From Shewanella sp. MBTL60-112-B2 (GTDB lineage Bacteria > Pseudomonadota > Gammaproteobacteria > Enterobacterales > Shewanellaceae): a DNA stretch of 64,000 nt. The stretch lies in assembly GCF_019655055.1 (NCBI RefSeq), contig NZ_BPFA01000014.1:1-64000 (forward strand), given 5' to 3'. Below the pieces are notes generated by a model. The model did not search any database, had not been told where the DNA came from, and saw only the letters and a program-made list of their open reading frames with translations. The position numbers and the translations under genes are program-made. This document shows, in pieces, positions 28,283 to 38,153 of this stretch. Every line of letters begins with the position of its first letter. Positions within the stretch are counted from its first letter, which is position 1.

Positions 28283-28342
28283 TCAAATATCAATTTCAAC
28301 ATCCATTTCAATATCTACAATCAACATCAATATCAACAATCA
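28283..28342. repeat. Degenerate short tandem repeat (TCAAYATC-like)
   Basis: A low-complexity stretch of about 60 bp repeats CAATATC/CAACATC-type words six or seven times in the gap between two convergent genes. It is imperfect and has no obvious secondary structure. Confidence 0.5.
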
Positions 28343-28363
28343 TTAAGCTAATGGTCTAAAGGC

Positions 28364-30589
28364 CTAATGGACAGCTGAAGATTTCTCTAGAAACTGGCTG
28401 AACTCGGATACTCTAAGAGCTGGGCTGTATAGGAAGCCTTGCGCTTGGTGACACAAGTGTTTGGCAAGGAATTGCTCCTGCTCTTTTGTTTCAACCCCCT
28501 CTGCGGTCAACGAGATATTCAGCGCCGATGCCATAGCAATAATTGCACTAACAATTTCACGGCTTTCGTGACTCACAGAAAGATCAGAGATAAAAGAACG
28601 ATCAATTTTCAACTTACTAATTGGGAACTGTTTTAAGTATCTCATCGAACTATAACCAGTACCAAAATCATCAATGGCAAGTCCTACACCGAGCGCAGCT
28701 AACTCGTGACACAAATTAGTAGCAGATCGAATATCTTCCATTAACTCTGTTTCTGTTATTTCGAGGATTAAACTATTTGGTTTTAAACGATAACGGGTTA
28801 CAAGCTCCCAAACCTGCTCAAACAAGTTACTACTAAAAAACTGTCTCGCAGAAACGTTGACGTGCATAGAAATATCAATTTGATGGCGCTGCCAAAGGTT
28901 TAACTGCTTGCATGCAGCTTCAAGTACCCAGGAGCCAATATCATTAATCAATCCAGTTTGTTCGGCAATATCGATAAACGCCCCAGGGTAAAGCACACCT
29001 TTTTTCGGATGATGCCAACGCAGTAACGCTTCAGCACCAATGTAAGATTGGCTGCCTAAATCTTTGAGTGGTTGGTAATAAAGTTCAAATTGACGCCCTT
29101 TTATCGCTACGCCTAGGTCTCTTTCAATTTGCGTATCTTCTTTAAATGCATTGAGTAAAGCCGAGTTAAACAACTGTATCGCATTACCCTGCTGGTTTTT
29201 TGCGTACTGTAAAGCGATGTCAGCACAGGTTAAAGGCGAAAACTTCTGTTCAATAGAGGATAGATCGACTATTGCAATTGCGGGCCGGGGATCAAGCTGC
29301 TCTATTCCGATGGTAACAGGGGCTATTAACTGATGATACAATCGCTCTGTAACCTGCAGTACCCAGTGTTCACTATGTTCGCTTGTAATTAAAATCCCAA
29401 ACTCATCACTTCCTATCCTTGCAACCTCTGCAATTTTATTGATTTCGGCAAAGTGGCGAATTCGCCTAGCAATTTCAATTAGGATAATATCGCCATTAGC
29501 ATGACCATATGTATCGTTAAAGCGTTTAAAACCTTGAAGATCGATCATGACTAAATGACCAGAATGTGAACCTTCAAGGACTCTACTAAAGTGTGTGCGG
29601 TTATATAAGCCAGTTAAACCACAGCGCCATGCTAGCCGAAATAACTCATTTTGATGATAATGCTCTTCAGTACAGTTTTCAGCATTAACTAAAGCAAAGT
29701 GGTTGCCCCTTTCAGAGATAAAACGCTTAACTGAAAAACGCATCCAATAGGAACTGCCATCATCACGAACCAAATAAACCTCTTCATCTGAGGCTTCGCC
29801 CTTTCGGGCTTTTTCCAGTACTTCATCAGATAAAGTGGGATATTGTTTGAAAAAGTCTAATATCTGTACTTTTCGACCTAACACTTTATCTTTGGGTACT
29901 TTGGTTAAGTTAAAATGAGCCTTATTGACATATTCAATGAGATCAGTGGCTAAATTAACCACCATCATTATCTGATCTGATTGCTCAGCAGCGGATAAGA
30001 ACAGTTTTAAGCGCTCATCTTTATCATATCCGTATTGCGTTGCTAGAGTTAATGCGAGCTGATCTGCAACTTGTGAACAGAGCTGTACCTCTACTTCACT
30101 CCAAGGTTCCGTCGGCTCTTTGCATTCAAGGCTTAAAATCCCCTCTAGATGGCCGTTAATACGAATTGCCACCTCTAATACTGACAAGATCCCTTGCTGT
30201 TGATAATAAGGTTGCAGTTCGACTAGTCGACTGTCATTACAGCAGAGCTCTGCCGTAATGTGTCGTTCATCTTTTAATTGACGGATAAAGTTGGGGCAAG
30301 ATGAAGGGGTTGGACGTGTGGAACTCAACCCTGGAGAATGAGGAGAAGTATCGAGGCGCGTGATTTGTGTCAATGTGTCTGCGTCGGCTGACAAAGCAGA
30401 AACAACGACACTCGAAACACTAAGCTGTTGAGAAAGTAATTCAGCTGCAATTTGGGCTGTAGACTTAAAATCGCCTAGCAACTTTGCTTCTGAATTAACA
30501 ATGTACTCCAACAATTGCTGAAATTTATGCTTCTTCACTCGTGATCCTAAATAGGGGTAAGCAAAGAGCCTACCAAATAGCTTTAACAA
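28364..30589 (-). CDS. GAF-PAS-GGDEF-EAL protein, probable c-di-GMP phosphodiesterase
   Basis: Domain order is GAF (about 25-180), PAS (about 190-310), GGDEF (about 325-480) and EAL (about 490-735). The cyclase loop reads IGSDEF instead of GGDEF, so cyclase activity is doubtful, though the domain may still bind GTP. The EAL domain is complete: EALLRW, NVSARQF, EITETEL, IDDFGTGYSSM, LKIDRSF, EGVET and QGF. There is no transmembrane segment, so it is a cytoplasmic sensor. It is convergent with ychJ and probably monocistronic. Confidence 0.88.
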   Translation of the reverse strand: MLKLFGRLFAYPYLGSRVKKHKFQQLLEYIVNSEAKLLGDFKSTAQIAAELLSQQLSVSSVVVSALSADADTLTQITRLDTSPHSPGLSSTRPTPSSCPNFIRQLKDERHITAELCCNDSRLVELQPYYQQQGILSVLEVAIRINGHLEGILSLECKEPTEPWSEVEVQLCSQVADQLALTLATQYGYDKDERLKLFLSAAEQSDQIMMVVNLATDLIEYVNKAHFNLTKVPKDKVLGRKVQILDFFKQYPTLSDEVLEKARKGEASDEEVYLVRDDGSSYWMRFSVKRFISERGNHFALVNAENCTEEHYHQNELFRLAWRCGLTGLYNRTHFSRVLEGSHSGHLVMIDLQGFKRFNDTYGHANGDIILIEIARRIRHFAEINKIAEVARIGSDEFGILITSEHSEHWVLQVTERLYHQLIAPVTIGIEQLDPRPAIAIVDLSSIEQKFSPLTCADIALQYAKNQQGNAIQLFNSALLNAFKEDTQIERDLGVAIKGRQFELYYQPLKDLGSQSYIGAEALLRWHHPKKGVLYPGAFIDIAEQTGLINDIGSWVLEAACKQLNLWQRHQIDISMHVNVSARQFFSSNLFEQVWELVTRYRLKPNSLILEITETELMEDIRSATNLCHELAALGVGLAIDDFGTGYSSMRYLKQFPISKLKIDRSFISDLSVSHESREIVSAIIAMASALNISLTAEGVETKEQEQFLAKHLCHQAQGFLYSPALRVSEFSQFLEKSSAVH

Positions 30590-30668
30590 TTAAAGCTAAT
30601 ATATTATTTTTTATAGGGTACAAGATTACACGAGTTAACGTATTTCCAGCAAGTTATACTATGATTTT

Positions 30669-30956
30669 TTACAAACCATTTTCTAGCTGAAATATCATTT
30701 TTTCGGCGCTAAAAGAGAAAGTTAGGCTAACTTTTGCACTTTGGCCTTCAAGTTGGGTCTGTGCAGTCACACCTTCAAAACGTTTTTGAGCCTTTGCAAT
30801 GACAGAGTTTGCTAACTCTTCACAATTATCACCCTGTAACTCTAAATCTAATACCGTGTCATATTCATCAATAACGGCACCAACATCCACAAAACTACCA
30901 CAGTCATTACAAGTATCATTAACTAAATCGGACTGTGCTTTTTGAATATTTTTCAT
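30669..30956 (-). CDS. YfcZ/YiiS family (DUF406) small protein
   Basis: This 95-residue protein resembles E. coli YfcZ/YiiS: a CNDCGSFVDVGAVID opening, an alternating alpha/beta middle, and an ending FSFSAEKMIFQLENG that matches the YfcZ AEMLIFQL ending. The function of the family is not established. It lies between the GAF-PAS-GGDEF-EAL gene and the VC2046-like gene, all on the minus strand. Confidence 0.8.
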   Translation of the reverse strand: MKNIQKAQSDLVNDTCNDCGSFVDVGAVIDEYDTVLDLELQGDNCEELANSVIAKAQKRFEGVTAQTQLEGQSAKVSLTFSFSAEKMIFQLENGL

Positions 30957-31031
30957 CTTTAACTTATCTCTATTAAGATCATTCGAATGTTTGATTATAT
31001 ATCAGCAAATCTAAATAGAGCAGCATCATCA

Positions 31032-31523
31032 TCAAGCTTGGGCTATTAATTCACTCATTTGACGCTGCATGAGTAATTGATCAGCAAAATGCATCAATTC
31101 TACCTTTGCTTTTGTCGACACCTGGTTATAACGCTGGCGAGTAGAGAGCGCACAGTTAGCTAGCACCTCTTGCATGCCTAGTGGTTCATTGTGACGGATC
31201 ACTAGCGCCTCCTCATTTAGCGCATTAGCCAAACGAAAAGCTGTAGTTCCATTTAATTGATATGTTTGACTGTTATCTGTCACTGTTTGGTCTGTATCGA
31301 GGAGGCCAAGTAACTTCTGAGGTACAGGAAGCTCAAACTTTGTTCTCAAATCATCACAAAGATGTCCCGGAGTCTGAAATTGAGCCATATCACGTGCATC
31401 TTCCGAGAGCATAGAAAGCAGTAACCCAAACTCACCCCGTCGGTTTGAACCGACTGCGTGATTGAGTCTCGAACCCAACTGGGATTCGTTAACTAATGAA
31501 CTTTCTAACGGGAAAACACTCAT
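31032..31523 (-). CDS. VC2046/SO_2500 family protein
   Basis: A soluble 163-residue protein of unknown function. Recognition rests on the sequence pattern (LGSRLNHAVGSNRRGEFGLLL, then a helical C-terminus) and on gene order: in S. oneidensis the gene at the matching place is SO_2500, between the GGDEF/EAL gene and the tRNA-Tyr genes. No motif suggests an activity. Confidence 0.7.
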   Translation of the reverse strand: MSVFPLESSLVNESQLGSRLNHAVGSNRRGEFGLLLSMLSEDARDMAQFQTPGHLCDDLRTKFELPVPQKLLGLLDTDQTVTDNSQTYQLNGTTAFRLANALNEEALVIRHNEPLGMQEVLANCALSTRQRYNQVSTKAKVELMHFADQLLMQRQMSELIAQA

Positions 31524-31870
31524 TTTGAATAAAAATAAACCAATAAAACATACTGTTAAAACTTTATCGACTCAATAAGGGATTACTTTAGGCTTTATTT
31601 CGTTTTCAATCAGATTGAATTAGAGCAGTGGAAAAACATCTGTTTTTGCTCCGCCTACTTGCCCATAGGACTTATTTAATGATTTACCCATACAGCGACA
31701 TGACTCCCCTGTTCTACGTTCAATGACTGATATGTATTTAAACATAAAGGGATTGTTTAAGTTCCAAGCTAATTAATGACCATATTGAGCAAGAATACAT
31801 CTGAAAAACAACTCGTTGTCAGTTAATTAACCAAACAGTCAGTTCTTTAGGGTTTATTTCATATTTTGTC
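31524..31870. other. Intergenic region upstream of the tRNA-Tyr cluster
   Basis: AT-rich, no gene. An imperfect hairpin at about 31623-31651 (AAAAACA / TGTTTTT flanked by GAGC / GCTC) is the only structure seen. The tRNA promoter follows directly. Confidence 0.4.
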
Positions 31871-31906
31871 TTTACAGGAGAAATATTTCTGACTACTATT
31901 GCCGCC
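31871..31906 (+). promoter_or_regulatory. Sigma-70 promoter of the tRNA-Tyr cluster
   Basis: -35 TTTACA (31871-31876), 17-bp spacer, -10 TACTAT (31894-31899), then a GC-rich discriminator GCCGCCGC typical of stringently controlled stable-RNA promoters. It lies about 10 bp before the first tRNA. Confidence 0.7.
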
Positions 31907-31914
31907 GCAATTGA

Positions 31915-31999
31915 GGAGGGGTTCCCGAGTGGCCAAAGGGATCAGACTGTAAATCTGACGGCTCAGCCTTCGAAGGTTCGAATCCTTCTCCCTCCACCA
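31915..31999 (+). tRNA. tRNA-Tyr (GTA), copy 1
   Basis: 85 nt with encoded CCA. Acceptor GGAGGGG / TCCCTCC, anticodon GTA in GACTGTAAATC, long variable arm, T arm GAAGGTTCGAATCCTTC. A queuosine-modified tRNA in bacteria. Confidence 0.97.
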
Positions 32000-32029
32000 T
32001 TTGCGCACAATTTGTAGAAATATATTCGT

Positions 32030-32114
32030 GGAGGGGTTCCCGAGTGGCCAAAGGGATCAGACTGTAAATCTGACGGCTCAGCCTTCGAAGGTTCGAATCC
32101 TTCTCCCTCCACCA
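32030..32114 (+). tRNA. tRNA-Tyr (GTA), copy 2
   Basis: Identical to copy 1 over 85 nt, including CCA; 30-bp spacer from copy 1, so the two are probably one transcript. Confidence 0.97.
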
Positions 32115-32208
32115 TTTCTATCTAATTGAAGTTAAGATGTACCAAGCAACAAACACGATAGGCCAATATTGTGTGTAAGACCAAGCAAGACCGAAGTTAA
32201 GAAAATGT

Positions 32209-32293
32209 GGAGGGGTTCCCGAGTGGCCAAAGGGATCAGACTGTAAATCTGACGGCTCAGCCTTCGAAGGTTCGAATCCTTCTCCCTCCACCA
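32209..32293 (+). tRNA. tRNA-Tyr (GTA), copy 3
   Basis: Identical to copies 1 and 2; 94-bp spacer from copy 2. No strong separate promoter seen, so it probably belongs to the same transcript. Confidence 0.97.
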
Positions 32294-32536
32294 CTTCTTA
32301 AATTATTCATCTCTTAGCTATTCAGCGTTAATTCTTATTTCTCACAATAAACATCACCGCAAATAATCATTCTCTCCCATATAGAGCAAGTACAATTCTA
32401 TATACAGCATCAATAAATAATTATTAATCAAACATTTATATCTGCATTACAAACCATATCAAATTACATTATTACTACCCTTGAACCCATATATTCACTA
32501 TGATTTAAATTAAATGTATAAATCAGAGGCTATATA

Positions 32537-33619
32537 GTGACTAATACTTGGGTAAATCAAGCAATTGGAAAAATTGAAGCTGACTTTCAAAGAAGTGCAG
32601 ATACGCATCTAATTAAGCTAGATACGCTTAGCTTAAATGGTATTGATATTTACTTAAAAGATGAAAGTACCCACCCAACTGGAAGTTTAAAACACCGCCT
32701 CGCCCGCTCCTTGTTTCTCTATGCCCTATGTAATGGTTGGATAAAAGAAGGTACGCCGGTAATTGAATCATCTTCTGGTAGTACCGCAGTATCCGAAGCC
32801 TATTTCGCTCGATTGCTAGGTTTGCCATTTATCGCCGTCATGCCAAGCACCACGGCTAAGAAAAAAATCCAGCAAATTGAGTTTTATGGCGGTCAATGCC
32901 ATTTTGTCGACCATTCAAGTAAGATTTATGCAGAGTCTGAACGTCTAGCGGCAGAACTTGACGGTCATTATATGGACCAGTTCACCTATGCCGAGCGCGC
33001 AACTGATTGGCGAGGAAATAATAATATCGCTGACTCTATTTTTAACCAGATGAAAAATGAGCAATATTCTATTCCAACATGGATTGTGATGAGTCCGGGG
33101 ACTGGTGGAACATCAGCGACTATCGGCCGCTATATCCGTTATCAAAGATTAACCACCAAACTTTGTGTCGTTGATCCTGAAAACTCAGTTTTCTTTGATT
33201 ATTTCCACACAGGTGATAAAAATGTTAGCTGCGCGAATGGTAGTAAAATTGAAGGCATTGGCAGACCACGCGCCGAACCATCATTTATTCCAGGAGTAGT
33301 TGATGAAATGCGTAAGATCCCTGATCCGGCATCGGTCGCCACCATCAATTGGCTTGAGAAGATTATTGGCCGCAAGACGGGTGCATCTACTGGCACAAAT
33401 CTATACGGAGCCCTACAGCTCGCGAGTGAAATGGCAGCTAAAGGTGAGACGGGCTCAATCGTCACGCTGATTTGTGATTCAGGTGAACGTTATCTAGACA
33501 CCTATTACAACAAGGATTGGATCAAACAAAATATTGGCGACCTCAGTACTTATGAAGAAGCTTTAGCGAAATTTAGTGCGACATGCGTATTAAATTGTCC
33601 AAGTTTGAAGCAATTCTAA
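32537..33619 (+). CDS. PLP-dependent cysteine synthase-like protein, Cds1-type cysteine desulfhydrase
   Basis: A fold-type II PLP enzyme. [17 protein letters not shown] carries the Schiff-base lysine (SLKHR) and [13 protein letters not shown] the substrate loop. [14 protein letters not shown] is the phosphate-binding glycine loop. The long conserved stretch [19 protein letters not shown] and the overall length (360) fit the Cds1/Rv3684 cysteine desulfhydrase branch (cysteine to pyruvate, sulfide and ammonia) better than CysK/CysM. The substrate is inferred. It starts at GTG with AGAGG upstream. It stands alone after the tRNA-Tyr cluster, behind an AT-rich 240-bp leader. Confidence 0.82.
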   Translation: MTNTWVNQAIGKIEADFQRSADTHLIKLDTLSLNGIDIYLKDESTHPTGSLKHRLARSLFLYALCNGWIKEGTPVIESSSGSTAVSEAYFARLLGLPFIAVMPSTTAKKKIQQIEFYGGQCHFVDHSSKIYAESERLAAELDGHYMDQFTYAERATDWRGNNNIADSIFNQMKNEQYSIPTWIVMSPGTGGTSATIGRYIRYQRLTTKLCVVDPENSVFFDYFHTGDKNVSCANGSKIEGIGRPRAEPSFIPGVVDEMRKIPDPASVATINWLEKIIGRKTGASTGTNLYGALQLASEMAAKGETGSIVTLICDSGERYLDTYYNKDWIKQNIGDLSTYEEALAKFSATCVLNCPSLKQF

Positions 33620-33961
33620 TCGGATTTTAAAAGCACTGCTATTTCATCGCTATATAGCCAAGCCAGCTGAAGATAAAGAGTTCAGTGGGAATTTAATACT
33701 CTTTAGCAAAGCCGTGAATGCTGCTTGAGTGCAGCTAATGCTTGTCCCTTAGCTAGATTAATAACGCAGCAGAAAGTACATTAAGCCCATCTCGAAGAAG
33801 GCTTTGCCCAAGGCCGCTGAAATGAGTATGTTTAAGTTGTTTAGCTCTTAAGATAAAAAGCCCTTAGATCATCGGATCTAAGGGCTTTTTATTTAAAACT
33901 TCGTCAGCTAAATCGAGCTAATTAATTTTTGTTAAAGTCATATCGCTCGAGTTGACTTTAT
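33620..33961. other. Intergenic region between Cds1-like gene and queE
   Basis: 342 bp between convergent genes. Apart from the terminator near its right end I see no gene or RNA. Confidence 0.5.
33855..33890. terminator. Bidirectional terminator between the Cds1-like gene and queE
   Basis: A 16-bp perfect stem around GCCCTTAGATC / GATCTAAGGGC with loop ATCG, A run left and T run right. Confidence 0.9.
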
Positions 33962-34630
33962 CTAGTCAATATTTAAGTACTTATGGGTTTGCACCGATAA
34001 GCGCCAGTTACGCTCAATACAGGTCTTCATCGCCAACTCAGTTGCTCTCGGCTTTTGGCTGATAGGTTGTAGACAGACGGTTTTACCCGTTAAGTCAATG
34101 TCTTCAAGCAGTGTATCTAACTCATCAATATGTTTTTGGGTGGCGATGGGGTGCTTAATCTCATTGGCTCGATTAAGTGCCTGGGCTAATACAGCATAGC
34201 CGCCCTTCATATTCACTTTGGGTGATACGGTTACCCAAGTATCTGAGTGACAAAGTACATCGAAGGTGCCACTGGTCTCAATCTGTGTTTGATAACCTTG
34301 ATCATGAAGATATTGCGTTAACTCGCTTAAGTCATATAAACAAGGTTCACCGCCTGTGATCACCACAAGTTTGGCAGAAAACCCTTTATCTTCAAATGCA
34401 CTAACTAACTGCTGGGCGCTGAGTTCGGCCCAACGACCTATTGTACCGTCAACCTGTATAACCAAGTCAGGCGCAACACGATTATCTTCTAGCAATTCCC
34501 AAGTCTGTTTAGTATCACACCAAGAACAACCAACAGGACAGCCTTGAAGTCTAACAAAGATAGCCGGCACTCCAGTATGAGTCCCCTCGCCTTGTATTGT
34601 TTCAAACACTTCATTAACTGGATATTTCAT
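33962..34630 (-). CDS. queE: 7-carboxy-7-deazaguanine synthase
   Basis: A radical-SAM enzyme that converts 6-carboxytetrahydropterin to 7-carboxy-7-deazaguanine in queuosine synthesis. CPVGCSWCD is the CX3CX2C cluster motif, and [12 protein letters not shown] the SAM-binding GGE region. Length 222 matches E. coli QueE. It is divergent from queC across 127 bp, a shared promoter region. No preQ1 riboswitch-like element is seen there. Confidence 0.95.
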   Translation of the reverse strand: MKYPVNEVFETIQGEGTHTGVPAIFVRLQGCPVGCSWCDTKQTWELLEDNRVAPDLVIQVDGTIGRWAELSAQQLVSAFEDKGFSAKLVVITGGEPCLYDLSELTQYLHDQGYQTQIETSGTFDVLCHSDTWVTVSPKVNMKGGYAVLAQALNRANEIKHPIATQKHIDELDTLLEDIDLTGKTVCLQPISQKPRATELAMKTCIERNWRLSVQTHKYLNID

Positions 34631-34757
34631 TATCTGACCTCTTGATTAACTGGGTCGCATTTATAGTGGATTTTACTCTTAGTCGCAAGTAGTTTAAAAC
34701 CATTCACAGCTGAGCTAAACTACTCAGTCTTATTTATTGAAAGATTAAAGCTTAATT

Positions 34758-35441
34758 ATGTCAAAAGCCGTTGTAGTTTTTAGTGGTGGTCAAGATTCGA
34801 CAACCTGTCTCATTCAAGCCCTTCAACAATTCGATGAGGTCCACGGGATCACCTTCGATTATGGACAAAGACATAAAGAAGAAATTGAGATCGCCAAAAC
34901 ACTGGCTAGCAAGTTGAAATTGGCTAGTCACAAGGTTATGGACGTGACGCTACTTAATGAGTTGGCTATCTCAGCCCTTACCCGTGACTCTATTCCAGTC
35001 TCTAATGAATTGATGGATAACGGCTTACCCAATACTTTTGTCCCAGGACGAAATATCCTATTTCTTACTCTTGCCGGGATCTATGCCTATCAAGTAGGTG
35101 CCGATGTGGTGATTACCGGTGTATGCGAAACGGACTTTTCTGGCTATCCAGATTGTCGTAATGACTTTGTACAAGCCATGCAGGCAGCACTTGAGCAGGG
35201 TATGGACAAAAAACTCACCATTCAAACTCCTTTAATGTGGTTAGATAAGGCCGAAACTTGGGCTTTAGCAGATAAATACCAAAGCTTAGAACTAATCCGT
35301 GATGAGACGCTCACTTGTTATAACGGAATTAAGGGTGATGGTTGTGGTACCTGCCCTGCCTGCCTATTAAGAAAGCGCGGGCTTGAAGAGTACCTCAGCA
35401 ATAAAGAAGCGATACAAGCCAGACTTGCGGCTAAATGCTAA
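34758..35441 (+). CDS. queC: 7-cyano-7-deazaguanine synthase
   Basis: It makes preQ0 from 7-carboxy-7-deazaguanine, ammonia and [16 protein letters not shown] is the PP-loop ATP motif, and [11 protein letters not shown] with an upstream cysteine (LTCYNG) forms the zinc site. It overlaps the following rhombosortase-like gene by 7 bp. Confidence 0.97.
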   Translation: MSKAVVVFSGGQDSTTCLIQALQQFDEVHGITFDYGQRHKEEIEIAKTLASKLKLASHKVMDVTLLNELAISALTRDSIPVSNELMDNGLPNTFVPGRNILFLTLAGIYAYQVGADVVITGVCETDFSGYPDCRNDFVQAMQAALEQGMDKKLTIQTPLMWLDKAETWALADKYQSLELIRDETLTCYNGIKGDGCGTCPACLLRKRGLEEYLSNKEAIQARLAAKC

Positions 35442-36028
35442 AACTCAACTTAGGGGCTAATCGCCCCTATGGGGTTGCGCTGCTGATCACTCTAGTGTGT
35501 GTTAGCCTGTTTTATTTACAGCTTGACGCCGAGTTGGCCTATCAAAGAAATCTTATCATTGATGGCCAATGGTGGAGATTAGTCAGCGGTAATTTACTGC
35601 ACACCAATGCTTGGCACCTATATATGAACCTAGCAGGTTTATGGGTGATATTAGCGCTGCATGAGCAACACTACCAAGCCAAAGGCCTCAGCCTAGTCTT
35701 TTTCATACTCTGCCTGATGCAGGGGCTCGGCTTACTGGTTTTCTTCCCAAGCCTTATTGGTTATGTAGGCTTAAGCGGGATGCTGCATGGTCTGTTTACC
35801 TATGGAGCCGTGTTGGATATTCGCCGTGGATTAAAATCCGGTTACCTACTGCTATTGGGAGTGTTCTTAAAGGTTGCCTATGAGCAATATTTTGGTGCAA
35901 GCCTTGAGATGACTCAACTCATCGACGCCAGAGTGGCAACTGAAGCCCACTTAGTGGGACTCCTCAGTGGGCTTATCTGTGTTGGCGTATTTATCGCTTA
36001 CAAACGTTTGGGACGTGAGCACCTGTAA
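35435..36028 (+). CDS. rrtA: Rhombosortase-type rhomboid intramembrane protease
   Basis: A short rhomboid with about six transmembrane helices (197 residues). [13 protein letters not shown] carries the catalytic serine (GxSG) and [11 protein letters not shown] the catalytic histidine; [15 protein letters not shown] is the conserved TM2 region. Short rhomboids of this type in Shewanella and Vibrio are rhombosortases, which cleave GlyGly-CTERM-tailed exported proteins. No such substrate is encoded in this window. It overlaps queC by 7 bp, so it is translationally coupled to a gene with no obvious functional link. Confidence 0.8.
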   Translation: MLKLNLGANRPYGVALLITLVCVSLFYLQLDAELAYQRNLIIDGQWWRLVSGNLLHTNAWHLYMNLAGLWVILALHEQHYQAKGLSLVFFILCLMQGLGLLVFFPSLIGYVGLSGMLHGLFTYGAVLDIRRGLKSGYLLLLGVFLKVAYEQYFGASLEMTQLIDARVATEAHLVGLLSGLICVGVFIAYKRLGREHL

Positions 36029-36035
36029 ATGCATT

Positions 36036-36085
36036 ATGAACTAAAAAGGAGAGCTCAGTTTAACTGGCTCTCCTTTTTAGTTCAT
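36036..36085. terminator. Bidirectional terminator between rrtA and uvrB
   Basis: A 19-bp perfect stem built on ACTAAAAAGGAGAGC, whose 12-base loop is itself palindromic (CAGTT / AACTG). A run left, T run right. Confidence 0.92.
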
Positions 36086-36101
36086 AGAGGACTATTTAGC
36101 G

Positions 36102-38105
36102 CTAGGCTTTTATAAACTGCTCTCTGAGCCGACTAACTTGATCGCGAATAGCGGCGGCTTCTTCGAACTCTAGGTTTTTAGCATGTTCATGCATCTGCTT
36201 TTCGAGCCTATCAATGTCATGGCTAATATCAGCAGGTTTAGCCACATGGTAACCGCCTTCTTTTTCCGCGACCCCACGCTCGCTATCGACATAATGGTGA
36301 TCTCCCACATCCATTACATCAGTTATGCGTTTAACCACACCTTTAGGTGTAATGCCATTTTCTAAATTATATTGATGCTGTTTTTCACGACGGCGATTGG
36401 TTTCGGTTATCGCTTTATCCATCGACTTAGTAATGCGATCACCGTAAAGGATCACCTTACCATTTACGTTTCGCGCCGCACGACCGATAGTCTGGATCAG
36501 TGAGCGCTCAGAACGTAAAAAACCTTCTTTATCGGCATCGAGAATACAGACTAAAGACACCTCTGGCATATCTAAGCCTTCTCGAAGCAAGTTAATACCG
36601 ATAAGCACATCAAATTTGCCTAGTCTTAAGTCACGAATAATTTCAACTCGCTCAACGGTATCGATATCTGAATGCAAGTACCTAACTTTAACACCGTGCT
36701 CATCAAGATACTCACTGAGATCTTCAGACATACGTTTAGTTAAGGTAGTGACCAACACCCGCTCATTCACTGCCACTCGCTTGCCGATTTCGGAGAGCAA
36801 GTCGTCGACTTGAATGCCGACAGGCCGAACTTCAATTTCAGGATCAAGTAGACCTGTGGGTCTGACAACCTGCTCGGCAATTTCACCATCGGATTTATCA
36901 ATTTCATAATCACTAGGTGTTGCAGACACAAAAATACTTTGTGGCATTAGCGCTTCAAACTCTTCAAACTTTAACGGCCGGTTATCAAGCGCCGAAGGTA
37001 AGCGGAAACCATATTCCACTAGATTCATTTTTCTCGAACGATCACCTTTATACATAGCACCAATTTGCGGAACTGTTACGTGGGACTCGTCGATGATCAA
37101 TAAACCATCTTCAGGCAGATAATCTAATAAAGTTGGCGGTCCATCACCAGGTGCTCGCCCAGACAGGTAACGAGAGTAGTTTTCAATACCAGAGCAGTAG
37201 CCAAGCTCCGTCATCATCTCAACATCATATTGGACCCGCTCGGTAATACGCTGCTCTTCTATCAGTTTATTTAGATCAAGTAGCTGCTTCTTACGATCTC
37301 TGAGCTCTTCTTTGATCTCTTCTGTTGCCGCTAAGATTGACTCTCTAGGTGTTACATAATGACTCTTTGGATAAACGGTGATCCGAGCGATACGTTTAAC
37401 CACATGGCCAGTGAGTGGGTCAAACAAGCTTAAGCGTTCAATTTCATCATCAAACAGCTCGATACGAATGGCATGTTTATCTGAATCAGCAGGAAAGATA
37501 TCAATCACTTCCCCTCTCACACGATAAGTGCCGCGCTGTAACTCGATATCGTTACGTGTATATTGCAGCTCACTGAGGCGTTTTAGGATCTCGCGCTGTT
37601 CTATGATGCCACCTTCACGCAGGTGTAATAGCATCTTCATATACGACTTAGGATCACCCAAGCCATAAATTGCCGACACAGAGGCAATCAGAACGACATC
37701 TTTTCGTTCTAACAAAGCCTTAGTAGCCGATAAACGCATCTGTTCAATATGTGCATTGACCGATGCATCTTTTTCAATAAAAGTCCCTGTAGAAGGAACA
37801 TAAGCTTCTGGTTGATAATAATCGTAATAAGAAACGAAGTATTCGACGGCGTTATGGGGGAAGAACTCTTTCATCTCCCCATAGAGCTGAGCAGCAAGCG
37901 TCTTATTGGGCGCCATAATAATCGTCGGGCGCGACATTTTGGCGATAACATTGGCTACCGTAAAAGTCTTACCCGATCCAGTAACACCTAATAATGTCTG
38001 GCAAGCGACGCCTGACTCGAGTCCCTCAACAAGTTTATTGATGGCCGTAGGCTGATCGCCGGCAGGCTGATACATGGACTCTAATTGAAATACAGATTCT
38101 GACAC
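36102..38105 (-). CDS. uvrB: Excinuclease ABC subunit B
   Basis: The damage-verifying helicase subunit of nucleotide excision repair. [12 protein letters not shown] is Walker A, the [12 protein letters not shown] segment is the DNA-clamping beta-hairpin, and [13 protein letters not shown] the DEAD-type motif. The C-terminal UVR domain ([18 protein letters not shown]) contacts UvrC. Length 667 is normal. The 5' side is an unusually long gap, which holds a 12-bp palindrome and a DnaA-box cluster. I did not find a good LexA box there. Confidence 0.98.
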   Translation of the reverse strand: MSESVFQLESMYQPAGDQPTAINKLVEGLESGVACQTLLGVTGSGKTFTVANVIAKMSRPTIIMAPNKTLAAQLYGEMKEFFPHNAVEYFVSYYDYYQPEAYVPSTGTFIEKDASVNAHIEQMRLSATKALLERKDVVLIASVSAIYGLGDPKSYMKMLLHLREGGIIEQREILKRLSELQYTRNDIELQRGTYRVRGEVIDIFPADSDKHAIRIELFDDEIERLSLFDPLTGHVVKRIARITVYPKSHYVTPRESILAATEEIKEELRDRKKQLLDLNKLIEEQRITERVQYDVEMMTELGYCSGIENYSRYLSGRAPGDGPPTLLDYLPEDGLLIIDESHVTVPQIGAMYKGDRSRKMNLVEYGFRLPSALDNRPLKFEEFEALMPQSIFVSATPSDYEIDKSDGEIAEQVVRPTGLLDPEIEVRPVGIQVDDLLSEIGKRVAVNERVLVTTLTKRMSEDLSEYLDEHGVKVRYLHSDIDTVERVEIIRDLRLGKFDVLIGINLLREGLDMPEVSLVCILDADKEGFLRSERSLIQTIGRAARNVNGKVILYGDRITKSMDKAITETNRRREKQHQYNLENGITPKGVVKRITDVMDVGDHHYVDSERGVAEKEGGYHVAKPADISHDIDRLEKQMHEHAKNLEFEEAAAIRDQVSRLREQFIKA

Positions 38106-38141
38106 TCAGATGCTTCCCTAGAAAGATGAGCGATTATTTTA

Positions 38142-38153
38142 ACCTAATTAGGT
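38142..38153. promoter_or_regulatory. 12-bp palindrome upstream of uvrB
   Basis: ACCTAATTAGGT lies 37-48 bp before the uvrB start codon. Candidate operator; regulator unknown. Confidence 0.3.

Noticed and set aside
31915..33619. Genomic island integrated at tRNA-Tyr or tRNA-Asn
   Set aside because: No integrase, no tRNA 3'-end duplication, and core genes follow on both sides.
34631..34757. preQ1 riboswitch between queE and queC
   Set aside because: No H-type pseudoknot-like pattern or conserved aptamer core could be found in the 127-bp divergent region.
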